In this document: positions 34,506 to 46,984 of the stretch, piece by piece | Layout: every line of letters begins with the position of its first letter | Position numbering within the stretch: the stretch's first letter is position 1 | Source: Alopecurus myosuroides | Lineage: Eukaryota; Streptophyta; Magnoliopsida; Poales; Poaceae | Reading direction: 5' to 3' | NCBI GenBank assembly: GCA_028641055.1 | Contig: CM054059.1 | Span: 437,622,515 to 437,686,514, forward strand | Length of the DNA stretch: 64,000 nt | Program-made: the position numbers and the translations under genes | The notes under the pieces: model-generated | The model's database searches: none | What the model was told of the DNA's origin: nothing | Seen by the model: only the letters and a program-made list of their open reading frames with translations

Positions 34506-37500
34506 TGTAACACCCGGGCGATTTTCTTTCCCTAATAGAATTTGTTGCTTGTTTTTCCTTTTTGCATCACATGGCATAACTCATAATCATGCATGTAAAA
34601 CTTGCAAACTATTTCAACTTCATCAACTACTTTTTTTTCTAGAAATTGTTTGATGTATAAAACTATTTTTTTCACCTTGTCTAAACAATTTCTGAAAATA
34701 ATAACAAAAAAAATGTTTTGGTGTGGCCAAGCCAGGCCAGCCCAAGGCCCAGCCGAACCAGCCACCTCCCCCAAACCCTAACCGTTTTTCCACTCCACCC
34801 CCCTATTTTCTTGCAGCCGCCCTCCCCTTCTTTTCTGTTTTTCCTCTTAGGTCCTCCCACCTCTCCACAATATGCACGCACGGGAGAGAGCGAGCCGCGC
34901 TCGACTCCCCCGATCCCCTCGCTCGCTCCAACCCCGTCGTCCTCCTCCTGCCCGTATCGAGCGCCGCCAGCCCTCGCTCGATCTCCTCCCCTCGCTACCC
35001 CCTGCTCCTCCCGAGCCCGTCGCCCTCTCCCCTCGTCCTCCTGCCACCTCCCGCCGGCCACCCCACCCAGTTCCCCTCGAGCTCCCGGCGCCCCACACAC
35101 CCGCCGCCCTCCTCCTCCCCATCGACCACGCCCGAGCCCTTCCCGACGCCCTCCTCCTCAGCCACGGAAGCTCCTCGTCCGTGCTTGCTGGGAACATGAC
35201 AAGGCCGTCCAGAACCTAGTCTCTATGCTCTCACGACGAGTGGCCGTGGCGTCGCGGCAGCGCCCACCTCGCTTCACCTTGTCACCATCGTAGGGGAGAG
35301 CTTTCCAGCTGACCAGGCTGCTGGCCGCGTTCTTCACCACCGCTGCGAAGTCCCTGAAGTCGGTGACCGCGGGATCCGCCACAGCAGTGCTTGGGCTCTG
35401 TCCTCTGACGTGCTCGCCGGAACTGCCGTCTCCCTGAGAGGCTGGAGCTGTGGGAAGGAAGCCCTGCCGCTCGGTCAAGGCTGCAGTTAGTTTGAGTGCG
35501 ACCTGGAGGCTAAACTATGGCAGCTATGGTCTTCCTCTAATCCTCGGTTTGTCTAGGTACTATATCTCCAACGCACGAACGGCCGCCGACAAAATCTCCG
35601 TTCCGTGGAAAATACGACGACTGTGCAAAGTTCGACACCGTCCGGTACCGCATCGACAAGATCATCGCCAACAAGTACCGCCACCCCGAGGACCTCGGAC
35701 CAAACCTCGACCACGACTACTCCCCCGACGAACCGTGAACGACTACATCGCCTTCGTCATGTCCGTTTTGCGTTGGCCGCCTTCGTGCGTGTCCGGGAGA
35801 TGATGTCGTGAACCCCGAAGACCGGAGAATCGCCCAGTTCGCCATCGCCCACAAAGATCGGAACCCCCAAGATCTTCTATACGGACGCGGCGAGTACCTC
35901 GACCACGTCTACTTCCTCCTCGGACCTCGATGAAAAGATCGACAACGACCACCGATGACGTGAACGACTACCTCGGCTACGGAACGAGAACGACTACTTC
36001 CACTACTTCCTCGACGTCGACTACTTCCTCCACGTTCCGAAGTTTCCGGCGTTGACCCCGGCGATCCTCCTTCCAACGTGCGAACCCAAACCCTACATCC
36101 CCTATACCTATGCCCTATTTTCTATAACATATCAACTATATTCAAAATGTCATCGCATCATGTTTGCATTGCATCTTGTGGGTTTCGGGGTATAATAATA
36201 TCATCTAATAATTAAATATGGAATGAGTTGGGATAATTAAATATTGTTCCGGTTCCATTTAAAATTGCATAACTCATAACTAATTCATTTTGACTCCAAA
36301 TTTGAAAAGTAAAATATGTTTTCGAATCAAAATTCTCTAAACTTTGCAAATATCAACTTTGTTTTCTATTTTGAATAAATTAAATTGCTGAGAACAACTA
36401 TTTCTTAATTAATGCATTTAAAATTGCTAATTTGATAACTTGCTCATTTTAATTCCAAATCCAACAAATAAAATATGTTTTCATACCAGAAAAATGCACT
36501 TAATCTGTTCATGCCATCCATGCTCATGTTTGCATTTTGTATGTTGCATCTTAGTTTGTGTTATGCATGTTCACCTATTAAATAAATATGGAATGTGTTG
36601 GGGTATTAAATTCAAATCATGCCCTATTCCATTTAATATTGGATAGATCACCTCTACCTTGTTTAAACCTGTTAATCAACATTTAATATTGATGGTTAGC
36701 TAAACAACTTGAACCAATTCCTATTTCTCCGGACTCCGGTTCCGATTAAATTGCTTAAGTTGTTTCCCCTGTTGCATCTTGCCATGCCATGCACATAAAA
36801 TAGGATCATGCTGGATCTTTTGCCGTAGAAGTAATTGTTGCATCCGGTGTTTGTTCGAGGTTCGTTGCTTCTTCCCGGATAGGACGTTGAGATGATGTGA
36901 GCAATGACAAGTTCTGTGGATGTACCTCTACTTGCTGGATTCCAGGCAAGTATACTCACTTGCTGCCACATGGCTGCCTTTCATCACTTGTTACCGATTC
37001 TTTCCGTTGTTCTTATTCTAGCCTGTTGATACGATGCTTGTGTCTCGATCCTATCGTATGTTTACCTTGCAGCCATGATATAGCCTTTCCTTCTACTTCC
37101 TATTAACTGTTGATTGTTTACCTCGTTGGCCTTCGTGTCGTAGCTGCATGCCTAGGGTTGTTTTGCTCGAGTCTGTTACCCGTTACTTTCTGTTACTATT
37201 TCATTATCGTTCTAGGGGCTCGATGTTAATCAATCAATCCTGTTAATGCTAATGGTAATAATAATTTGATGATAAGGCACCGGCAGGAGGCCCTAAGTGG
37301 TTTTGAGGCCTGCTAGTGTCGACCCTAATAGGAAAATGGTCTTGTCTACTGATCCATGATGAGCGCACTACCCGCATGTGGGAAGCGAGTATGGGCGCCC
37401 CCCTCAATTTGATTCGATTCGCATCTCGTCCAAATCGCCTCATTTAGTTCGGGCTTTCCATTTGCTGCATGCATGATCTTGCGAGCCCTTGGATCCCGGG

Positions 37501-38554
37501 TGGAACTTTCGTAGTCGGCATATAGGAGGACACGTTCTTAGAGTGCTATGAGGGTCCATTTTCTTCTGGGCTCGATTAGCCGTGTGCCTAAGGTGCTTTG
37601 GGCTTGATGCGAAGAAGAGTTGAGTTGTGTAGAGTACCTCGCTTGGTGGGTTGATCCCCCGTCTGGCGGGTTATTCTTGCGTGTATGGCCAAATTGGTGC
37701 AACCCTGCAGGGATAATCTTCTCGAGAAGCCGTGTTTTCCGCGGTTATGGATTACTTGGTGAAAGTACTGGCTAACAAGTACTCAGGACAACTTAAACCT
37801 AATGATTAACAATCTTTCACCCCATGATTAACAACTTGACTAGTAATAGGCTTATTGACACAATAATCTGAATCATCATTAATCCAACTGTGTGAGTTAT
37901 CCTCGGATTGCTTCTTCGGATAAGGGGCGAGATCCAGGATGGGTTTGTTTGGATTTACTTTCAGTTGGTTACAATACTCGATCTTATCTTCTTTCTGTTA
38001 GCCGGAAGTTGTGGTATCTCTCTGTAGTTGGTTAGTGCAGCCCGCTGTCGCTTATTTGCAATTACCCCTTCCTTTCCGTTGATCCCAAAGTATTTGTATC
38101 TTGTGATGACTGGCTACGCCGGTATCTTGTGAGTATGGGTTTATCCACTTGCCAGTACTTAACCGTACTGACCCACGAATCTCTTTCGTGGCTGCATATT
38201 CAATATTGCAGTCAACAGGTTTGAAGTCTGACGACGTTAGCTTGGGAATCCCTCCGGCTTGGCCTGGGCAGGGATTGGACGCTCTCGGTTATCTTCAGGA
38301 CTCTTAGTCCAATTTGTATCTTGTCCGTAGACGGACGATATGTTGTTTCTTCCGCTGTTATTTGGATCTTTGTATTGTATCAGTTGTATCCCTGGCTCGT
38401 CTGAGTCATCTTGTATCTATCTGTTTCTGTTGTAATTGTGGATTATTCGTGAACTGTTGTAATGTTATCACAAGTGGCAACCTGGAATCGGTTATTATGT
38501 GGATTTTGGCGGGAATGCTGAAATCTGCATAGTGCCCGATCTCGGGGCGTCACA
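34506..38554 (+). repeat. 5' LTR of the giant-LTR element (4,049 bp)
   Basis: TG..CA ends. A GC-rich, proline-codon-rich segment at about 34740-36060 is followed by AT-rich sequence. The open frames inside show no domain and are not called. Confidence 0.9.
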
Positions 38555-39032
38555 AATGGTATCAGAGCCTTGGTTCCGATTCTCGAGATTGTTTCGATAC
38601 GAATGGTTATCGAAGCAACGGGTCCGCAAAGCCTGTAGGTTAACCTCGCTAACGGTCGTTGTTTCTAGAGTGTCAAAAACTATTTCTGCTAAACTATTTT
38701 GGAAAAACATCTCAATAGGATTCTTGTTTTCTCCTTATCCCTATTCTATTTCCCCTCCCATCTTATTTGTTTTGGAGTCTACTCTCGTACTCAATCTTTC
38801 AAAGTGTTAGGATCCTACGTGGGTGGACGTTTTCTGAGCCTTTAACCTAATAGGTTCGATCTTCGGAAGAATTCTCGACGGAAGAACATCGTCATCAACG
38901 TGAGCAAGAATCCCTTGTTAGTGGTGTCGAGGAGATCAGTTGGAAGCATGAAGAATCGATAGTCGAACTTCTTTCCCCTCCCGGGTTAGCAGGTGGATTG
39001 CGAGGGCGCAATCCCTTGTTAGTGGTGTCGTC
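38555..39032 (+). other. Interior of the giant-LTR element: PBS and noncoding 478 bp
   Basis: Contains the tRNA-Met primer-binding site at 38557-38569. A 21-base direct repeat (AATCCCTTGTTAGTGGTGTC and one more G) lies at 38909-38929 and 39010-39030; the second copy abuts the 3' LTR where a polypurine tract would be expected. No coding sequence. Confidence 0.8.
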
Positions 39033-42000
39033 TGTAACACCCGGGCGATTTTCTTTCCCTAATAGAATTTGTTGCTTGTTTTTCCTTTTTGCATCACATG
39101 GCATAACTCATAATCATGCATGTAAAACTTGCAAACTATTTCAACTTCATCAACTACTTTTTTTTCTAGAAATTGTTTGATGTATAAAACTATTTTTTTC
39201 ACCTTGTCTAAACAATTTCTGAAAATAATAACAAAAAAAAATGTTTTGGTGTGGCCAAGCCAGGCTAGCCCAAGGCCCAGCCGAACCAGCCACCTCCCCC
39301 AAACCCTAACCGTTTTTCCACTCCACCCCCCTATTTTCTTGCAGCCGCCCTCCCCTTCTTTTCTGTTTTTCCTCTTAGGTCCTCCCACCTCTCCACAGAA
39401 TGCACGCACGGGAGAGAGCGAGCCGCGCTCGACTCCCCCGATCCCCTCGCTCGCTCCAACCCCGTCGTCCTCCTCCTGCCCGTATCGAGCGCCGCCAGCC
39501 CTCGCTCGATCTCCTCCCCTCGCTACCCCCTGCTCCTCCCGAGCCCGTCGCCCTCTCCCCTCGTCCTCCTACCACCTCCCGCCGGCCACCCCACCCAGTT
39601 CCCCTCGAGCTCCCGGCGCCCCACACACCCGCCGCCCTCCTCCTCCCCATCGACCACGCCCGAGCCCTTCCCGGCGCCCTCCTCCTCAGCCACGGAAGCT
39701 CCTCGTCCGTGCTTGCTGGGAACATGACAAGGCCGTCTAGAACCTAGTCTATATGCTCTCACGACGAGTGGCCGTGGCGTCGCGGCAGCGCCCACCTCGC
39801 TTCACCTTGTCACCATCGTAGGGGAGAGCTTTCCAGCTGACCAGGCTGCTGGCCGCGTTCTTCACCACCGCTGCGAAGTCTCTGAAGTCGGTGACCGCGG
39901 GATCCGCCACAGCAGTGCTTGGGCTCTGTCCTCTGACGTGCTCGCCGGAACTGCCGTCTCCCTGAGAGGCTGGAGCTGTGGGAAGGAAGCCCTGCCGCTC
40001 GGTCAAGGCTGCAGTTAGTTTGAGTGCGACCTGGAGGCTAAACTATGGCAGCTATGGTCTTCCTCTAATCCTCAGTTTGTCTAGGTACTATATCTCCAAC
40101 GCACGAACGACCGCCAACAAAATCTCCGTTCCGTGGAAAATACGACGACGACTGTGCAAAGTTCGACACCGACCGGTACCGCATCGACAAGATCATCGCC
40201 AACAAGTACCGCCACCCCGAGGACCTCGGACCAAACCTCGACCACGACTACTCCCCCGACGAACCGTGAACGACTACATCGCCTTCGTCATGTCCGTTTT
40301 GCGTTGGCCGCCTTCGTGCGTGTCCGGGAGATGATGTCGTGAACCCCGAAGACCGGAGAATCGCCCAGTTCGCCATCGCCCACAAAGACCGGAACCCCCA
40401 AGATCTTCTATACGGACGCGGCGAGTACCTCGACCACGTCTACTTCCTCCTCGGACCTCGATGAAAAGATCGACAACGACCACCGATGACGTGAACGACT
40501 ACCTCGGCTACGGAACGAGAACGACTACTTCCACTACTTCCTCGACGTCGACTACTTCCTCCACGTTCCGAAGTTTCCGGCGTTGACCCCGGCGATCCTC
40601 CTTCCAACGTGCGAACCCAAACCCTACATCCCCTATACCTATGCCCTATTTTCTATAACATATCAACTATATTCAAAATGTCATCGCATCATGTTTGCAT
40701 TGCATCTTGTGGGTTTCGGGGTATAATAATATCATCTAATAATTAAATATGGAATGAGTTGGGATAATTAAATATTGTTCCGGTTCCATTTAAAATTGCA
40801 TAACTCATAACTAATTCATTTTGACTCCAAATTTGAAAAGTAAAATATGTTTTCGAATCAAAATTCTCTAAACTTTGCAAATATCAACTTTGTTTTCTAT
40901 TTTGAATAAATTAAATTGCTGAGAACAACTATTTCTTAATTAATGCATTTAAAATTGCTAATTTGATAACTTGCTCATTTTAATTCCAAATCCAACAAAT
41001 AAAATATGTTTTCATACCAGAAAAATGCACTTAATCTGTTCATGCCATCCATGCTCATGTTTGCATTTTGTATGTTGCATCTTAGTTTGTGTTATGCATG
41101 TTCACCTATTAAATAAATATGGAATGTGTTGGGGTATTAAATTCAAATCATGCCCTATTCCATTTAATATTGGATAGATCACCTCTACCTTGTTTAAACC
41201 TGTTAATCAACATTTAATATTGATGGTTAGCTAAACAACTTGAACCAATTCCTATTTCTCCGGACTCCGGTTCCGATTAAATTGCTTAAGTTGTTTCCCC
41301 TGTTGCATCTTGCCATGCCATGCACATAAAATAGGATCATGCTGGATCTTTTGCCGTAGAAGTAATTGTTGCATCCGGTGTTTGTTCGAGGTTCGTTGCT
41401 TCTTCCCGGATAGGACGTTGAGATGATGTGAGCAACGACAAGTTCTGTGGATGTACCTCTACTTGCTGGATTCCAGGCAAGTATACTCACTTGCTGCCAC
41501 ATGGCTGCCTTTCATCACTTGTTACCGATTCTTTCCGTTGTTCTTATTCTAGCCTGTTGATACGATGCTTGTGTCTCGATCCTATCGTATGTTTACCTTG
41601 CAGCCATGATATAGCCTTTCCTTCCACTTCCTATTAACTGTTGATTGTTTACCTCGTTGGCCTTCGTGTCGTAGCTGCATGCCTAGGGTTGTTTTGCTCG
41701 AGTCTGTTACCCGTTACTTTCTGTTACTATTTCATTATCGTTCTGGGGGCTCGATGTTAATCAATCAATCCTGTTAATGCTAATGGTAATAATAATTTGA
41801 TGATAAGGCACCGGCAGGAGGCCCTAAGTGGTTTTGAGGCCTGCTAGTGTCGACCCTAATAGGAAAATGGTCTTGTCTACTGATCCATGATGAGCGCACT
41901 ACCCGCATGTGGGAAGCGAGTATGGGCGCCCCCCTCAATTTGATTCGATTCGCATCTCGTCCAAATCGCCTCATTTAGTTCGGGCTTTCCATTTGCTGCA

Positions 42001-43085
42001 TGCATGATCTTGCGAGCCCTTGGATCCCGGGTGGAACTTTCGTAGTCGGCATATAGGAGGACACGTTCTTAGAGTGCTATGAGGGTCCATTTTCTTCTGG
42101 GCTCGATTAGCCGTGCGCCTAAGGTGCTTTGGGCTTGATGCGAAGAAGAATTGAGTTGTGTAGAGTACCTCGCTTGGTGGGTTGATCCCCCGTCTGGCGG
42201 GTTATTCTTGCGTGTACGGCCAAATTGGTGCAACCCTGCAGGGATAATCTTCTCGAGAAGCCGTGTTTTCCGCGGTTATAGATTACTTGGTGAAAGTACT
42301 GGCTAACAAGTACTCAGGACAACTTAAACCTAATGATTAACAATCTTTCACCCCATGATTAACAACTTGACTAGTAATAGGCTTATTGACACAATAATCT
42401 GAATCATCATTAATCCAACTGTGTGAGTTATCCTCGGATTGCTTCTTCGGATAAGGGGCGAGATCCAGGATGGGTTTGTTTGGATTTACTTTCAGTTGGT
42501 TACAATACTCGATCTTATCTTCTTTCTGTTAGCCGGAAGTTGTGGTATCTCTCTGTAGTTGGTTAGTGCAGCCCGCTGTCGCTTATTTGCAATTACCCCT
42601 TCCTTTCCGTTGATCCCAAAGTATTTGTATCTTGTGATGACTGGCTACGCCGGTATCTTGTGAGTATGGGTTTATCCACTTGCCAGTACTTAACCGTACT
42701 GACCCACGAATCTCTTTCGTGGCTGCATATTCAATATTGCAGTCAACAGGTTTGAAGTCTGACGACGTTAGCTTGGGAATCCCTCCGGCTTGGCCTGGGC
42801 AGGGATTGGACGCTCTCGGTTATCTTCAGGACTCTTAGTCCAATTTGTATCTTGTCCGTAGACGGACGATATGTTGTTTCTTCCGCTGTTATTTGGATCT
42901 TTGTATTGTATCAGTTGTATCCCTGGCTCGTCTGAGTCATCTTGTATCTATCTGTTTCTGTTGTAATTGTGGATTATTCGTGAACTGTTGTAATTTTATC
43001 ACAAGTGGCAACCTGGAATCGGTTATTATGTGGATTTTGGCGGGAATGCTGAAATCTGCATAGTGCCCGATCTCGGGGCGTCACA
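39033..43085 (+). repeat. 3' LTR of the giant-LTR element (4,053 bp)
   Basis: Near-identical to 34506-38554. The 4-bp length difference is fully explained by an extra A near 39240 and an extra CGA-type triplet near 40146. Confidence 0.9.
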
Positions 43086-43090
43086 GAAAT

Positions 43091-43600
43091 GAATTGATCA
43101 ATATTCAAGTGTTTTGACGCTTGATGAGAAAAATTGAAATTGAGATTTCAAAGTCATGTGTTACATGATATGTACGCAACCAGATGAGTGTTATAAAGTG
43201 TTATAGAAGGATAATTCATATGATGATTGAACTACAGTGGGAGAGATCCTTATGTATTTTAGAAATATTAAAGATATGTTTTCCTATGTAGTAATGACAA
43301 ACTATTCATTGTAATATGTTACACTACTAGTCTTGTCATCTATTCGGTTGAAGAGTGGCACAATAGGTTGGAAAAAAGTTCCATGCTTGATTTAAATGAG
43401 TTTCAAAATTAAAGTATTGTGAAGGATACTACAACAAAGGCTAAGTATATCGTTGTGTTAACGACAAATAGTAGGAGTATTTTGTGCCACAGAACTCTTT
43501 ACTGAACTTGGTGAATTTACAAGAATGCTGATACTATGAAGCTATATTTTCACAATGTTAGTAACATTAGTTTAAGCTGCATAATTAAGGTCTCATCGGT
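43091..43600 (+). pseudogene. copia RT end and RNase H remnant, continued
   Basis: Traces of the C-terminal pol region occur in several frames (a Y-M-I-Y-T-Q-P-D-like block near 43160 and an E-A-K-Y-I-V-like block near 43440). They follow the right-hand GAAAT duplication of the nested element, as expected if that element landed inside pol. Confidence 0.5.
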
Positions 43601-43804
43601 TTGACCAAATATATATAAAGCCATCTCATTAGAGAATAAGTGGTACGTATAGACGCAAAGACATGCAAATACAAACAGATCTGAACATGTTAGATCTTTT
43701 GATAACGTTTACCATATGCGAAGCATGGTAATAACACCGGAACGCCATAGGTGTTAAGTGTTTACTTATTGACTATATTATTGACTTTAGTGCAAGTGGG
43801 AGAC

Positions 43805-45431
43805 TGAAGGGGATATGCCCGAGAGGCAATAATAAAGTGGTTATTATCTTATTTTATGTTGATGATAAATATTTATTTCTCATGCTAGAATTGTATTAAC
43901 CGGAAAAGTTGATACATGTGCGTCTAATAAACAAACAAGAGTTCCTAGTAACGCCCCTTTTTAACTAGCTCGTTGTTTAACTGGTGATCAATGTTTCCTG
44001 ATCGTGAATATTGGATGTTGTTAAAAGCGGGGTCATGTCATTGGGAGAATGATGTGATAAACATAGACCCAAAGTGAATATAGCAATGCAATCAAGTCAT
44101 TAAGTTTACATTGTTACATCAAACATACTAAGTAACCCTAATCCTTAGACCATGAGATCATGACAATCACTAACACCGGAAGAGTGCTTTAATGACATCA
44201 AACGTCACACCGTAATAGGGTGACTATAAAGGTGGCGTTCGGTATTTGGAAAGTATTAGTTGAGGCTCATGGATCAAGAGTGGGATTTGTCCATCCAAAT
44301 AACGGAGAGATATACTCTGGACCCTCTTGGTGATATCACACCGATATCGCTTGCAAGCACGTCACTAGGTCACAAGGATGTCATATCACGAAACGAGTTA
44401 AAGAGTACTTGTCGATAACGAGATCTAACTAGGTATGGTTGATACCAATGATCGGATCTCGGACATGTAAAATATCGCGAGACAAAGGGAATTGGTTACG
44501 ACGTCTATGGTTCACACGATCACTAGATTCGTCGTTGAATGTGTAGAATTCATTACGGATCTCCTAATTCTGTTGTTGACTATTGATCGGAGATGTGTCT
44601 CGATCGTGTCTACATTATTCACGAACCGTATGGTGACACACTTAAGATTAGATGACGCGTTAGAGTGGATACGGAACATCGGAGAAAAGTTTGGACATCA
44701 CCAAAATTGTTTCAGGTATTTTTGAAATAGTTCAAGGGGATTTTTGTCAAATGGTTGTTAGTATAATTAACAACTATATCAAGGGGTTATGTGTTAATGT
44801 TTGTTAATGGAATTAAAAAGTATTAAAATAAATAAAAATGTTTTATTTATTTATTAAAGAAAAACCTTTGGGATTTTTGAGTGGAGATTAAGTGGAGGCA
44901 TGAGTGGGTGTGACTGGAGTGTCCACTCACATAAAGAGGGGAAGAGGTGGGGGCACCATACCTTGGCCGCACCCCCCCCCCTTGGGCTGCCTCCCCCTTC
45001 CCTATAAAAGGAGGGTGAGAGCTCCCTCTCCTCCACACACTTTGTGTCATCTCCATCTTCCCCCTCCCGCTGCTCCACCTCATGTCCATGCGCTTGGCGA
45101 AGACCTGAGCTAAGTTTTCTTCACCACACCACGTCGTCGTGTTGTTTGAGATTCTTTTGTTGCCCCGCTGGATCGAGGGAACGGAAGTCGTCATCAAGCC
45201 GTACGTGTGACCGATCATGTAAGCATTGCCGGATTGTAGCGCACATCTTCACGATCTTGAGATCAACGTGTGTTCGACTACATCACCAACAAGATTTGAT
45301 CTCGTAACGCTTTGTGTCTTTGAGGGTATGTTCTTCTAAGACTCTCTTTATACCCATTGCTTACATCCTCTAGATTAGATCTTGGCCCTTCGTGAAGGAA
45401 ATTTTTTGTTTTCTATGCTACGAACCCATCT
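43805..45431 (+). repeat. 3' LTR of the old copia element
   Basis: Starts TGAAGGGGATATGCCCGAGA right after a polypurine tract and ends ...CTACGAACCCATCT (CA terminus mutated). A TATA-like CTATAAAAGG lies at about 45001-45010, ahead of the predicted R region. Length 1,627 bp. Confidence 0.8.
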
Positions 45432-45440
45432 GATGCACTA

Positions 45441-45707
45441 GTGATCAGTCTCAAAGATGGGTTCAAACTTGTAGCTGAAGCATTTGTGAAGTCCGGAGGA
45501 GATGATGATGACATACCCGATGGCTTGTGGGATGCTTTGGTGAGCCTTAATGGATTTGATGAGGGACACATAGCTCATTACTATGCTCATCTTGTTGACA
45601 ATCCAAATATTACAAAAGCATTCATGACTGTTAGCAAGGACACCAGGTTGGTTTGGGTGAGTAGGTATGTGGAAAAGGTCTTTGGAGTGCGCTATAATTT
45701 GAATTGA
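45441..45707 (+). pseudogene. C-terminal piece of a PIF/Harbinger-type Myb-like protein
   Basis: An 88-codon tail reads GLWDALVSLNGFDEGHIAHYYAHLVDNPNITKAFMTVSKDTRLVWVSRYVEKVF in essence: a helical domain with a 'H-L-x-D-N-P-x-x-x-x-A-F' core like that ending plant Myb/SANT-like proteins associated with PIF/Harbinger transposons. It begins immediately after the copia LTR, which cut off its N-terminus. Downstream (about 46060-46200) the 'ctccaaccaaacacagg' words look like a Harbinger terminal region, supporting a transposon rather than a host gene. The assignment rests on weak similarity. Confidence 0.45.
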
Positions 45708-46454
45708 AGTGATGGTATGAACTTCAATTATCTTTTGGCTCTGTCTGTCACCTACTATGTTATATGGACTGTAATGAAGTTGAACCATGTGTTGTGTTTG
45801 CTTTTAGATGGATAGTATGTGAACTTGACATGTATGGACTAAATGAACCTGGTTGAATTTGATCATTTTTTGAACTATTGGTATTGTTGCTACATTACGA
45901 TATATGATCTCATATATGTGTATATGCTTGTTGATGTATTATGTTAATTGTTTGTATTCAAAATACAAAGGAAATGCTCCCGAAATTTCAAATTTTATGT
46001 TGTAATAATGAATAGAGCTACAACTGTGTATGTTCTAAAATTTATCTGTATATAGGGGGTAATCTCACCATGGTGAGCTGAACCAAAATTCTTCTCATTC
46101 CTACTCTCCAACCAAACACAGGAATAGAATCTACCCATTTCCATTTTTTGTCATCTACCAAACACAAGAATGGAACCGACCCATTCCTCAGGAATGGAAC
46201 CATGACATTACATTCCACTTCATTCTCGAACCGGGCTTTGTTGATTTAATTTTGTATAACAAGGAGCTCACGCCCCTCTCAAAAAAAATTGGCTTGATCT
46301 GGCTAACCTTTGCCATGTTGCTATGAGTGGTTTGACATTTGATTATTCTTTCTTCTAGAAATGATTTAAGATGAGGTGTTTTGCAGTAGTCGGTGGCACA
46401 TCCTGCACGGAACTGAAGAAAATTCTTCATTTGAGCCATAAGTGAGGGAAAAGC
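45708..46454. other. Harbinger-like 3' region and unassigned spacer
   Basis: AT-rich 3' UTR-like stretch, then a block with 'accaaacaca' and 'ggaatgg' repeats at 46100-46235, as at the ends of PIF/Harbinger elements. Nothing recognised from 46240 to 46454. Confidence 0.35.
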
Positions 46455-46625
46455 TATAGGTAATTGTCCCCATGTCGTAATCACGCACATGACAATTTGA
46501 CGGTGGAAATAGGAACATATATGGCATGGGAAGGCATCAATTTTTATTCACTCCGTAATTGTCACAGGTACGCGTGTGCTGGCATACTAATTCTGCCTTC
46601 AATTCCACATCATCAAACGAGAGTT

Positions 46626-46978
<353 letters not shown>

Positions 46979-46984
46979 CTCAAT

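Larger units (their letters stand above)
34506..43085 (+). mobile_element. Giant-LTR retrotransposon with 478-bp interior (LARD-like)
   Basis: Two 4.05-kb direct repeats, TGTAACACCC...GGGGCGTCACA, enclose only 478 bp. Exact 5-bp target duplications GAAAT (34501-34505 and 43086-43090) prove a single insertion event. A primer-binding site complementary to initiator tRNA-Met (TGGTATCAGAGCC, 38557-38569) follows the first LTR after two bases. There is no gag or pol, and no polypurine tract is visible before the second LTR. By eye the LTRs differ at about 21 substitutions plus two indels (1 and 3 bp), or about 0.5%. It would depend on a partner element for every protein. LARDs (for example Sukkula) also have ~4.5-kb LTRs but a ~3.5-kb interior. 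Confidence 0.85.
30003..45431 (+). mobile_element. Old Ty1/copia element, 5'-truncated and interrupted
   Basis: A 282-bp 5' LTR remnant (30003-30284) is followed by a primer-binding site resembling the initiator-tRNA type (TGGTATGAGAGCC, 30286-30298; one base off consensus). Then come a decayed interior, the large nested element at 34506-43085, a polypurine tract (AAGTGGGAGAC, about 43794-43804), and a full 3' LTR (43805-45431). The remnant matches the end of the 3' LTR (45163-45431) with many differences, so the element is old. No intact gag or pol remains. Confidence 0.8.

Noticed and set aside
34718..35293. Proline/serine/arginine-rich open frames in the giant LTRs (also at 39129-39747)
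   Set aside because: Compositional artefacts of GC-rich DNA, open on both strands, no domains. They appear conserved only because the LTRs are 99.5% identical.
38557..38569. Part of a tRNA-Met gene
   Set aside because: Only the tRNA 3'-end complement is present, two bases after an LTR. This is a primer-binding site.
34506..43085. Segmental tandem duplication of a 4.5-kb unit
   Set aside because: The repeats have TG..CA ends, the whole is flanked by GAAAT duplications, and a primer-binding site follows the first copy, so this is an LTR pair.
45044..45307. Open frames in 44847-45307 as a gene
   Set aside because: They lie within the 3' LTR of the old copia element near its TATA and R region, with no domains.
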